This document shows, piece after piece, positions 17,924-25,969 of a DNA stretch of 64,000 nt (its first letter is position 1; each line of letters starts with the position of its first letter). Source of the DNA: Marinobacter sp. ELB17 (GTDB taxonomy: Bacteria; Pseudomonadota; Gammaproteobacteria; Pseudomonadales; Oleiphilaceae); the NCBI RefSeq assembly GCF_000169375.1, contig NZ_AAXY01000008.1, positions 115,627 to 179,626 on the forward strand. The letters run 5' to 3'. Below the pieces are notes generated by a model. It was not told the origin of the DNA. It saw only the letters and a program-made list of their open reading frames with translations, and did not search any database. The position numbers were made by a program, and so were the translations under genes.

Positions 17924-18448
17924 ATGAAACCGACTATTATGATTGCTGCTGCAACCCTGTTGCTGATCAACGGAGCGGCGCAGGCCGAGGTGTATCGCCA
18001 GGTAGACGCCCAAGGCAATGTGACTTTTTCTGACGAGCCCTCTTCTGGCGCCGAAGCCATACAGGTAAGGCCGGTAACCACCATTACGCTGCCGAAAATG
18101 CAGGATTTGGAACAGCTTGAGCAACCGCCGCAGCAGGAACAGCCGCCAAGCCCCCTTTATGAGCTGGTGAGGATTGTTTATCCGCGAAATAACGAGGCGT
18201 TCCACAGCGGCAATGGCGACGTAGAATTCAGCGTAATCAGCAGCCCGCAACTGCGCGATGGGCACAAGTACGAAGTAACCCTGGACGGCCAGCCCGTTGG
18301 CCAAAGCACATCAAGCACTATTTTGGTGCCGCAGATTGACCGTGGCACCCATCAAGCCGGAGTCAACATCGTGAACAGCAGTGGTGTTCAGGTTGGTTCG
18401 GGCACTGGCATTACCTTCACCATCCACCGCCCTTCCCGCCTAAACTGA
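17924..18448 (+). CDS. Exported DUF4124 protein
   Basis: A 174-residue protein with signal peptide MKPTIMIAAATLLLINGAAQA. A DUF4124 segment follows at once, with VYRQVDAQGNVTFSDEPSSG (about 24-43). A Pro/Gln-rich spacer (about 60-78) leads to a C-terminal beta-rich part, RIVYPRNNEAF to GITFTIHRPSRLN, that looks Ig-like. The molecular function of DUF4124 is unknown. The start at 17924 is set by GAGGAAAG and the signal peptide; the longer frame to 17840 lacks both. Placement between glnA and ntrB is also seen in Pseudomonas-type genomes, but no role in nitrogen control is established. Confidence 0.75.
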   Translation: MKPTIMIAAATLLLINGAAQAEVYRQVDAQGNVTFSDEPSSGAEAIQVRPVTTITLPKMQDLEQLEQPPQQEQPPSPLYELVRIVYPRNNEAFHSGNGDVEFSVISSPQLRDGHKYEVTLDGQPVGQSTSSTILVPQIDRGTHQAGVNIVNSSGVQVGSGTGITFTIHRPSRLN

Positions 18449-18566
18449 GGGTTCGCCCGGATGTGATTAGCGCTGATGGCTCTTAGCCTGGCCCGGTTCT
18501 TGCTTTTTTTAGACCCAGGCCGTCTGCCAAAGCCAGACCCACTCAAATACAGCGAACCCGCTTGTT

Positions 18567-19709
18567 ATGGCTAACGCTTCAAACTCGGTGACCGGTTACC
18601 CACACATTGTTGACAGCCTGAGCACCGCTCTGTTGGTGATGGACCGCAATCTGCTTATTCACTATATGAACCCAGCCGCCGAAAATCTGCTGGCAGTGAG
18701 CGCAACCCGCAGCCATGGCATGGCCTTCAGCGGTATTGTGCTGGTTGCCGGCGATACCGAACGCCGGCTGAAAGCAGCAGCCGACCACGGTCGGTCGTTC
18801 AGCCAGCATGAAGCTGAGTACATGTTGATGAACGGTGCGCGCATGATCGTGGATTACACGGTAACGCCGATTAACTCGGAAGGTGATTTGCTGCTGGAAA
18901 TCTGGCGCCGCGACCAACTGCTGCGCATTAACCGTGAAGAAGACATACTGTCGCAGCAGGAAACCAATCGGGTGCTGGTGCGCGGTATGGCGCACGAAAT
19001 CAAAAATCCCCTGGGCGGTATACGCGGCGCCGCGCAACTGCTGGACCGCGAGTTGCAGAGCGCCGAACTGCGTGAATACACCCAAGTGATCATCGACGAA
19101 GCCGATAGGCTGCGTAGCCTGGTTGACCGCATGCTGGGGCCCAACAAAGCGCCCAGGCTCATCCGCACCAACATCCACGAGGTTCTGGAACGGGTGCGCG
19201 CGCTGCTAGAAGCCGAAAGCCACGGCAAACTGACGCTCAAGCGGGATTACGACCCCAGCCTGCCGGAGTTCTGCGCTGACCGCGAACAGCTGATTCAGGC
19301 ATTTTTGAATATTGCCCGCAACGCGATGGAAGCTTGCCTGGAAAGACCTGACGGCCCTGGCAAATCTGATAGCCGTGATCGCCCTCACAGCTGTAGCAAC
19401 CCGTCGAGCAACACCAGCGAGCCCGCCACCGTAACCTTCCGCACCCGTACCCTGCGCCAGTTCACCATAGGCCCGGTCCGTCACCGTTTGGTATGCCGGA
19501 TAGACGTCATAGACAACGGCCCGGGCATCAGCCCACAGCTGCAACAGAATATTTTTTACCCGATGATCAGCGGGCGCGCCAGCGGTAATGGCCTGGGGCT
19601 GGCCATTACCCAGAGCATTATTGGCCGCCACCATGGACTGGTGGAATGTAACAGTGAACCCGGACACACCAACTTTGTTATTTATCTGCCCATCGAGGAG
19701 TGCACATGA
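18567..19709 (+). CDS. glnL: Nitrogen sensor kinase/phosphatase NtrB
   Basis: Histidine kinase of 380 residues without membrane segments, so cytoplasmic; it phosphorylates or dephosphorylates NtrC under P-II control. It has an N-terminal PAS domain (about 12-120), then the H-box GMAHEIKNPLGGIRGAA with phospho-accepting His143. The catalytic domain has an N box (NIARNAMEACLE), a G1 box (IDVIDNGPGIS) and a G2 box (GNGLGLAI). Between N and G1 sits a polar Ser/Asp/Pro-rich stretch of about 25 residues (DGPGKSDSRDRPHS onward). Its stop overlaps the ntrC start as ATGA. The Shine-Dalgarno before ATG 18567 is weak. Confidence 0.93.
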   Translation: MANASNSVTGYPHIVDSLSTALLVMDRNLLIHYMNPAAENLLAVSATRSHGMAFSGIVLVAGDTERRLKAAADHGRSFSQHEAEYMLMNGARMIVDYTVTPINSEGDLLLEIWRRDQLLRINREEDILSQQETNRVLVRGMAHEIKNPLGGIRGAAQLLDRELQSAELREYTQVIIDEADRLRSLVDRMLGPNKAPRLIRTNIHEVLERVRALLEAESHGKLTLKRDYDPSLPEFCADREQLIQAFLNIARNAMEACLERPDGPGKSDSRDRPHSCSNPSSNTSEPATVTFRTRTLRQFTIGPVRHRLVCRIDVIDNGPGISPQLQQNIFYPMISGRASGNGLGLAITQSIIGRHHGLVECNSEPGHTNFVIYLPIEECT

Positions 19710-21130
19710 GTACGTCTACAGTGGCCTGGATTATTGATGACGATCGCAGCATCCGCTGGGTACTGGACCGAGCGCTGACCCAAGCCGGGCTGCGTACCCG
19801 CAGCTTCGACAACGGTGACAACATCATGCGCCAGCTCGAGCACGAGCAGCCCGACGTCATCATCAGCGACATTCGCATGCCGGGTATAGACGGCCTGAGC
19901 CTGTTGGCGCGCATTGCCGAGAGCCACCCCGGCCTGCCGGTGATTATCATGACCGCCCATTCCGACCTGGAAAGCGCCGTGAGCAGCTACCAGACAGGCG
20001 CGTTTGATTACCTGCCAAAACCGTTTGACCTGGACGACGCCGTGGCTCTGGTTCGGCGCGCCGCCGGCCACAGCCGCGAACGTCGTGCAAAAACCGACAG
20101 CGTTCATGATAAGGCCGCAGGCGGCGCCGAAATCATTGGCGAAGCACCGGCCATGCAAGAGGTGTTTCGCGCCATAGGCCGGCTGTCGCACTCTAATATT
20201 ACCGTGCTGATTAACGGCGAAAGCGGCACCGGCAAAGAGCTGGTAGCACAAGCCCTGCACAACCACAGCCCGCGCACCGGGCAGCCGTTTATTGCGCTGA
20301 ATATGGCCGCGATTCCAAAAGACTTGGTGGAGTCAGAACTGTTCGGCCACGAGAAAGGCGCGTTCACCGGCGCTGCAGCTACGCGCCAGGGGCGCTTCGA
20401 ACAAGCCGACGGCGGCACCCTGTTTCTGGACGAAATTGGTGACATGCCCGCAGACAGTCAGACCCGCCTACTGCGAGTATTGGCCGATGGTGAATTCTAC
20501 CGGGTGGGTGGCACCACAGCGGTCAAGGTGGATGTGCGCATTATTGCCGCCACTCATCAAAACCTGGAAACCCTGGTGCAGGCCGGCAGCTTTCGCGAAG
20601 ACCTGTTCCACCGCCTGAACGTGATACGCATACACTTACCACGGCTGACCGAGCGCCGCGAAGACATACCGCAACTGCTGAGCTATTTTCTCAAACGTGC
20701 GGCAAAAGAGCTGAATGTAGACGCCAAGCTGCTGCGCCCAGACGCCGAGGCTTACTTGTCTACCCTGCCCTGGCCCGGCAATGTGCGCCAGCTGGAAAAC
20801 ACCTGTCGCTGGTTAACGGTGATGGCCAGCGGCCGTGAAGTTCACGTCGACGACCTGCCGCCAGAGCTGCGCCAGCAAGCTGCCAGCAGCGCCACCGGCA
20901 AAACCTGGCAGGAGGCTCTTAGCCTTTGGGCGGAACAGGAGTTCAAGCGCGGCCGCAGTGATCTGCTGACCGGCGCGCTGCCGGAATTTGAAAAAATCAT
21001 GATCAACGCAGCCCTGCACCATACCGCAGGCCGCCGCCGTGACGCCTCCTTGTTACTGGGCTGGGGCCGCAACACTTTAACCCGTAAAATCAATGAACTG
21101 GAGTTGAATTCGGCGGATTCACTGGACTAA
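19706..21130 (+). CDS. glnG: Nitrogen response regulator NtrC
   Basis: Sigma-54 activator of 474 residues. The receiver domain carries DDD near residue 11 and the phospho-acceptor Asp55 in ISDIRMPG. The AAA+ domain shows Walker A GESGTGKEL, the sigma-54 contact loop GAFTGA, Walker B TLFLDEIGDMP and WPGNVRQLEN. A Fis-type helix-turn-helix, RRRDASLLLGWGRNTLTRKI, is at the C-terminus. All parts needed for activation are intact. The start at 19706 has GAGGAG five bases upstream and overlaps the ntrB stop, so the pair is translationally coupled. It should act on the sites upstream of glnA. Confidence 0.96.
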   Translation: MSTSTVAWIIDDDRSIRWVLDRALTQAGLRTRSFDNGDNIMRQLEHEQPDVIISDIRMPGIDGLSLLARIAESHPGLPVIIMTAHSDLESAVSSYQTGAFDYLPKPFDLDDAVALVRRAAGHSRERRAKTDSVHDKAAGGAEIIGEAPAMQEVFRAIGRLSHSNITVLINGESGTGKELVAQALHNHSPRTGQPFIALNMAAIPKDLVESELFGHEKGAFTGAAATRQGRFEQADGGTLFLDEIGDMPADSQTRLLRVLADGEFYRVGGTTAVKVDVRIIAATHQNLETLVQAGSFREDLFHRLNVIRIHLPRLTERREDIPQLLSYFLKRAAKELNVDAKLLRPDAEAYLSTLPWPGNVRQLENTCRWLTVMASGREVHVDDLPPELRQQAASSATGKTWQEALSLWAEQEFKRGRSDLLTGALPEFEKIMINAALHHTAGRRRDASLLLGWGRNTLTRKINELELNSADSLD

Positions 21131-21150
21131 AAAAACCCCAATGATTGGTC

Positions 21151-21285
21151 TTGGGGACAGATTTGAAATCTGTCCCCTATCTTGCTTCCCTGTCCTTAGA
21201 GACAGATTTCGAATCTGTCCCTCTATCTTGTTCACTGTCCTTAGGGACAGATTTTAAATCTGCCCCTAATATTGCTCCCTGTATT
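21151..21285. repeat. Three tandem 45-bp units, each with a GACAGATTT palindrome
   Basis: Units begin at 21151, 21196 and 21241, an exact 45-bp period. Each contains an inverted repeat with arms like GGGGACAGATTT / AAATCTGTCCCC; the first, at 21153-21177, is perfect around a central G, and units 2 and 3 have a few changes. Between the palindromes runs a conserved spacer of the form CTATCTTGCTTCCCTGTCC. Related palindromes occur at 23541, 28824 and 63045. Most likely REP-type elements. Confidence 0.85.
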
Positions 21286-21401
21286 GACAAGCACCAGAGA
21301 AAAAGTCCTTATGTTACTAAGGCTGATTTTGCCAACTGTGAACGCCCCACTCTGCCGACGTTTTAACGTCCGGCCGCCGACGCTGTCCTTGGCAACCCGC
21401 G

Positions 21402-23110
21402 ATGAAAAAAGACCGTTTAGTATTGTCTGCCCCCTCGGATATCGAGCGGCTGAAGGCGGAGAATGCGCTGCTGCGCGATGTTTTCGGGCGCCTGCCGCAG
21501 GGCTTTTGCGCCTTCGACGGAAAAGACCGCTTGCTGTTGGCCAACGCGCGCTATCGCGAAATTTGGTCACTCCCTGAGCACGCCGTCCGGCCGGGTACGA
21601 CGTTCGCCGAGATCATGGAGCACACCCTCGGCTGCGAGACCGAGCACAGCCGCTCACAGCAGAGGCTTGAACCCTGCGGCGAAGGTACGCGCAAGCGTGA
21701 GTGGACGCTAGACGACGGTCGCGTGGTGGAAGTCGTGGTCTCGCGCCGCGCTGATGGTAGTTATGTAGCCCTCTGTGACGATGTGACCGAACTGCGCGAG
21801 ACGCACACGCGGATCGCCTTTCTCGCACGTAATGACCTGCTCACCGGACTTCCCAACCGAGCCGTGCTGTGCGAACAACTCGACCATGGGTTTACGAGCA
21901 TTGCATGCGGCGATGAGATGGCGCTGCTGTGCCTGAACCTGGACCGCTTCAAATCAGTCAACGACAACTTTGGTCACCCGGTGGGCGACGAGCTTCTTCG
22001 ACAGGTCGCGGCGCGGCTGCGGACGTGTGTGCGCCAACGATTTGGTTGTGCGCTTGGGCGGTGACGAGTTCGCTATCGTCCAGACGGGCGCTCCGCAACC
22101 CGCCAGCGCAAGCGTGCTGGCGGATCAGATCATTGACTCGCTGTCGTCCGTTTCGATCTCGACGGCCAGCCGGTGTATATCAGCACGAGTGTCGGCGTGG
22201 CCGTCGCGCCCTTCGACGGCGCTGACGCGACAGGCTTCTGCGAAGCGCCGATCTGGCGATGTACCGCGCCAAAAGCGATGGTCGCGGTTCCCTCCGCTTT
22301 TTCGAGCCAAAGATCGACGCCGACATGAGAGCACGACGCAATCTTGAGGCAGACCTGCGCCTGGCGCTCGAGCGGAGCCAGTTCGAACTGGCCTATCAAC
22401 CGCAGGTCGACGCTGCGGGCTCTTTTGTCTGCGGCGCCGAGGCGCTGCTGCGTTGGCGCCACCCTCAGCGCGGCATTGTGAGTCCACTCGATTTCATCGA
22501 GCTGGCCGAGGACACGCGGCTGATCGTACCCATCGGCCGCTGGGTGCTTGAGCAAGCTTGTCGCGATGCGATGGCGTGGCCATCAACTATTCGCGTGGCC
22601 GTCAACCTGTCGGCAGTACAGTTCCGGCACGGCAGCCTGCTGCGCGACGTGCTCGGGGCGCTGCAGCTTAGCGGTCTCCCGGCCCGCCGGCTGGAGCTCG
22701 AAATCACTGAAAGCGTTAATCTGGCCGACGCGCAGCAGGCGCTGTCGACGCTGCGTGAGGTGCGCAGTCTTGGCGTTCAGGTGGCCCTGGACGATTTCGG
22801 CACCGGCTACTCATCGGTGAGCTACCTGCGCGACTTTCCTTTCGACCGCATCAAAATCGATCGCTCGTTCGTGCGCGATGTTGATACGAGTTCAACCACG
22901 CAGGCCATCATTCGCGCCGTGGTCGACCTAAGCCACAGCTTAGGCATGAAAACGACGGTGGAAGGCATCGAAACGTCGCAACAACTGCAAATCGTGCAAC
23001 AGCTAGGTTGCTCCGAAGTGCAAGGGTACCTAGTCGGCCGGCCGTGCGCGGCTGCCGAGATCATCGATATCATTCGAAAGCTATCACTGACTGCTGCGGA
23101 CGAGCCCTGA
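21402..23110 (+). pseudogene. PAS-GGDEF-EAL c-di-GMP gene, three frameshifts
   Basis: Read across frames this is a c-di-GMP synthase/phosphodiesterase-type protein of about 570 residues. It has a short coiled start (DIERLKAENALLRDVF), a PAS-like domain (to about residue 140), a GGDEF domain (DLLTGLPNRAVL, then RLGGDEFAIVQ) and an EAL domain. The EAL domain has AEALLRWRHPQRG in place of the usual EALxRW context, LEITESV, ALDDFGTGYSS, and KIDRSFVRD. The frame changes near 22030 (probably a lost GC in CGCGCC, which would restore the RxxD inhibitory site), near 22150 and near 22236; each fits a small deletion. The separate pieces 21402-22064 and 22259-23110 are the longest open parts. Flanked by repeats and GC-rich; probably acquired and decaying. 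Confidence 0.85.
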
Positions 23111-23113
23111 GTC

Positions 23114-23535
23114 ATGTTTGAACGCCTGCCCTACTTCAGCCCTGGCAGCCATCGATTGACGCGCGCAGCGCCTACGACATCATTCGTGTCGCCCACAACC
23201 GCAATAGCGAATGCAACCTAACCGGTGCGCTGCTGTTCCTGGACGGCTATTTCGTGCAGGCACTCGAAAGCGAACCGTTTCGCGTGCAGGAGCGCTTTGC
23301 GATCATTACCGCCGATCCACGGCACGAGGACGTGCAGCTGCGTCAAACATCTCGGGTAAACACTCGGATGTTTACCGACCAGTGGATAGCATTGCGCCTG
23401 AAAAGCAGTATCGACAGCCGTCGATTCGAAGAGATCGGCTACCTCCCGGGTCTATCCGCTACGCATTTTGACGCTGTGACTGTGCTCAGATTCGTGCAGG
23501 CTTGCTGCGCCGATTTGGGATTACCGTCAACATAG
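23114..23535 (+). pseudogene. BLUF blue-light sensor gene, frameshifted near its start
   Basis: From about 23158 one frame reads as a flavin-binding BLUF domain: SAYDIIRVAHNRNSECN, LTGALLFLDGYFVQALES, then the region FAIITADPRH and FTDQWIALRL. The Asn and Gln that contact the flavin ring appear to be kept (in HNRN and YFVQAL). The expected first strand with its tyrosine, MFERLPYFS at 23114, is in another frame, so one indel lies around 23145-23160. The ATG is three bases after the stop of the upstream c-di-GMP gene, so the two formed an operon. As the sequence stands, no full BLUF protein is made unless translation restarts inside. Confidence 0.8.
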
Positions 23536-23540
23536 AGACA

Positions 23541-23610
23541 GGGGACGGATTTGAAATCCGTCCCCGCCTGGATTCAAACCTGTCCCCGTCTTGTTCTCTA
23601 TCCCCTGTCT
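23541..23610. repeat. Palindromic repeat at the right edge of the island
   Basis: Arms GGGGACGGATTT and AAATCCGTCCCC around a central G form a perfect palindrome at 23541-23565. Downstream are degenerate repeat remnants, CAAACCTGTCCCCGTCTTG and TATCCCCTGTCTTGCTC, which resemble the spacer of the 45-bp units at 21151-21285. Confidence 0.75.
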
Positions 23611-23613
23611 TGC

Positions 23614-23799
23614 TCAATCCGCAAACAGCCCCTCAACCACCGCAAGTCGCCTGCCCTGCTCGGCAGTCAGCTTGCCAGCGGCGGATGCCACCCGGCGAAT
23701 CACACTCAGCGCCTTGTCTTTGGACTGAATTTCAACAAACAGCATTGCGGGGATGGCATCGAGCGCGGCCTGCTGGTCAAGTCGCAGGGCAATCCTCAA
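23614..23799 (-). CDS. Small hypothetical ORF coupled to ssb
   Basis: A 61-codon frame that starts with TTG inside the ssb stop codon (TTGA overlap) and would be translated after ssb. The product is mainly helical ([18 protein letters not shown], then a basic helix ending VVEGLFAD). I do not recognise a family. The four-base overlap and amphipathic composition favour a real gene; its size and rare start codon argue against. It could also be the remnant of a longer gene cut by the repeat at its 3' end. Confidence 0.3.
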   Translation of the reverse strand: MRIALRLDQQAALDAIPAMLFVEIQSKDKALSVIRRVASAAGKLTAEQGRRLAVVEGLFAD

Positions 23800-24386
23800 A
23801 ACGGAATGTCATCATCAAAATCATCCACCGGATCGGGCATGGTGTTTTTCTGCGGCGATGACGGAGCGTTGGCCGGTTGTTGATTGTAATTTTCGTTCTG
23901 GGAGCCCTGATTGTAGCCGCCATCGTCTTGCGGAGGCTGATTGGCATTCTGCGGACGCGCAGGCGCCTGCTGCGGGCGATTTTGCGGCTGGCCCTGGCCT
24001 TGTTGACCCTGCCCTTGACTCATACCACCGCCGTCGCTATTGCGGCTGTCCAGCATCTGCATCTGGCCGCTGATGTCCACAACCACCTCGGTGCTGTAGC
24101 GGTCCACGCCGTCTTGCCCCTGCCATTTACGGGTTTGCAGTTTGCCTTCAACATAAATCTTCGAGCCTTTGCGCAGGTACTGGCCCGCCACTTCAGCCAC
24201 TTTGCCGAACATGACAATTTTGTGCCATTCGGTTTTTGGCACCATTTGACCGGTTTGGCGGTCTTTGTAACTTTCGTCAGTCGCCAGGCTCAGGTTTACC
24301 ACGGCGTTGCCGTTGGGGGTATAACGGGTGTCTGGGTCTTGCCCCAGGTTACCGATTAGAATGACTTTGTTGATGCCTCGTGCCAT
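23796..24386 (-). CDS. ssb: Single-stranded DNA-binding protein
   Basis: A 196-residue SSB that coats single-stranded DNA as a tetramer and recruits repair and replication enzymes. The OB fold covers about residues 1-110 ([55 protein letters not shown]). A long flexible linker rich in Gly, Gln, Asn and Pro follows, and the end DDFDDDIPF is the acidic tip that binds partner proteins. The start at 24386 has GGAG eight bases before it; the open frame continues upstream without support. It lies 58 bases downstream of the MFS gene in the same direction. Confidence 0.97.
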   Translation of the reverse strand: MARGINKVILIGNLGQDPDTRYTPNGNAVVNLSLATDESYKDRQTGQMVPKTEWHKIVMFGKVAEVAGQYLRKGSKIYVEGKLQTRKWQGQDGVDRYSTEVVVDISGQMQMLDSRNSDGGGMSQGQGQQGQGQPQNRPQQAPARPQNANQPPQDDGGYNQGSQNENYNQQPANAPSSPQKNTMPDPVDDFDDDIPF

Positions 24387-24444
24387 GTTCTGCTCCTGAA
24401 TAAAGTGTCGCGGCGGCTCGCGCTCCGTGCGAGCCGCCAGAATT

Positions 24445-25815
24445 TCACGGCCTGTCAGTTTGCTGCACAAATCCCGTGTCGGCAAGCAAGGCCTCATCAA
24501 AAAACTGCCGGTCTATCTTCAGATAGGCAGTCGCTGCTTCTTCCATTATAACTACGTCTTGCACGCCTGGCAGGGCCCGCAAAAAACTGTCTACATCGCT
24601 ATAGCTGCGCGCTGCATCTGGCTCTAACTTTAGCACAAAACCACTGGTATACCCGGGTGCCGGCATGGTTAAAGCCACAAGCAGCCAAACCACCAGTACC
24701 GCCACCATCAATCCCAGCACGCCGGTTACGCCAATATGTTGCAACAGGTAGCCGCCCAACGCACCGCCCAGAAAGGCGCCCATAAACTGGGAGGTAGAAT
24801 ACACCCCCATCGCCGTGCCTTTGCTGGCTGCCGGCGCCTCTTTACTGAGCAGAGACGGCAAACTGGCTTCCAGCAAATTGAACGCCATGAAAAAGAAAAA
24901 CAGCATAAACCAACCAGCAAGCAAGCTTTCGCCCACTCCCGACAGGGCCGCGCAAGACAGCGCGAGCAAGGCCACTGCGCCGCACAATACCGGCTTCATT
25001 TTACGCTTTTTTTCGCCAATAATGATGAACGGCAGCATGGCAACAAACGATGTGAGCATCACGCTCAGGTAAAACCACCAGTGTGAGCTGCTGGGCAGAC
25101 CCAGGCGATCTTGCAGTAATGAGGGAAAAACCAGAAACAGGGCGGTAAGCACCAAGTGCAGGGCAAAAATACCAAAGTCCAGCCGCAACAGGCGTTGGTC
25201 TTTCAACACCCGACCCACCATGGCTCGGGCCGGTTGTTGCTCTGCACTGACTTTTCTTTGGTGGGGCGTAGGCACCAGACGCCAAACAACTAGGAGCGCG
25301 ATCAATGCCAGTGCGGCGGTCAGGTAAAAAATGCCAGACAGGCCCCATCGCGCGCCCACGAGCGGCCCGAGAACTAAAGACACGGAAAACGAAATACCGA
25401 TGGAGATACCCACCGTGGCCATAGCCTTGGTGCGTTGCTCTTCGCGGGTCAGGTCACTCAGCAAAGCCATCAGTACGCTGGCAATGGCACCAGCACCCTG
25501 AAGAATCCGACCCAGAATCACAACGTATATTGAATTGGCTGAGCCAGCCAGCACACTGCCTGCCGCAAATAGAATCAAGCCAAGGTAGATCATGCGTTTG
25601 CGCCCGACCCGATCAGACAGCAAACCGAACGGAATTTGCAGCAGCGCCTGGCTTAGCCCATAAGCACCAATGGCCAGGCCTAACAGCGCGGGGGTTGCAC
25701 CTTCAAGCTCGCCGCCCAGCAGCACAAACACCGGCATAACCATGAACAGCCCAAGCATACGAATGGCGTACACAGACGCCAAAGCGGAAACCGAGCGTTT
25801 TTCAAGGGCGTTCAT
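24445..25815 (-). CDS. YajR-like MFS transporter
   Basis: A 456-residue inner-membrane protein with about 12 transmembrane helices in two halves. The loop after helix 2 reads [16 protein letters not shown], the MFS signature A motif, and [22 protein letters not shown] is motif B-like. After the last helix, about 65 soluble residues ([19 protein letters not shown] to FVQQTDRP) resemble the YAM domain of E. coli YajR. Length and this tail make YajR the best match; its substrate is not known. Divergent from uvrA and upstream of ssb, an arrangement also found in Pseudomonas. Confidence 0.85.
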   Translation of the reverse strand: MNALEKRSVSALASVYAIRMLGLFMVMPVFVLLGGELEGATPALLGLAIGAYGLSQALLQIPFGLLSDRVGRKRMIYLGLILFAAGSVLAGSANSIYVVILGRILQGAGAIASVLMALLSDLTREEQRTKAMATVGISIGISFSVSLVLGPLVGARWGLSGIFYLTAALALIALLVVWRLVPTPHQRKVSAEQQPARAMVGRVLKDQRLLRLDFGIFALHLVLTALFLVFPSLLQDRLGLPSSSHWWFYLSVMLTSFVAMLPFIIIGEKKRKMKPVLCGAVALLALSCAALSGVGESLLAGWFMLFFFFMAFNLLEASLPSLLSKEAPAASKGTAMGVYSTSQFMGAFLGGALGGYLLQHIGVTGVLGLMVAVLVVWLLVALTMPAPGYTSGFVLKLEPDAARSYSDVDSFLRALPGVQDVVIMEEAATAYLKIDRQFFDEALLADTGFVQQTDRP

Positions 25816-25969
25816 GGAACAGTTCCTCAGACGTTAGCAGAGACTGAAATCAAGCGCAGTAGTGTAACAGAACCGCCACGGCCGGCGCGAAGCCGTATTA
25901 CACAGCCGCAGCGCTCACAAGGTAGCCGCAGAACGCGGTATACTCATCACTTTTTCCTCGCGAGGTTAT

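Noticed and set aside
21151..21285. Short CRISPR array
   Set aside because: The whole 45-bp unit is repeated, including the spacer, and there are no unique spacers or cas genes.
25844..25859. LexA box upstream of uvrA (CTG, ten bases, CAG)
   Set aside because: Only the outer triplets match; the T and A next to them and the alternating AT centre of CTGTN8ACAG are missing.
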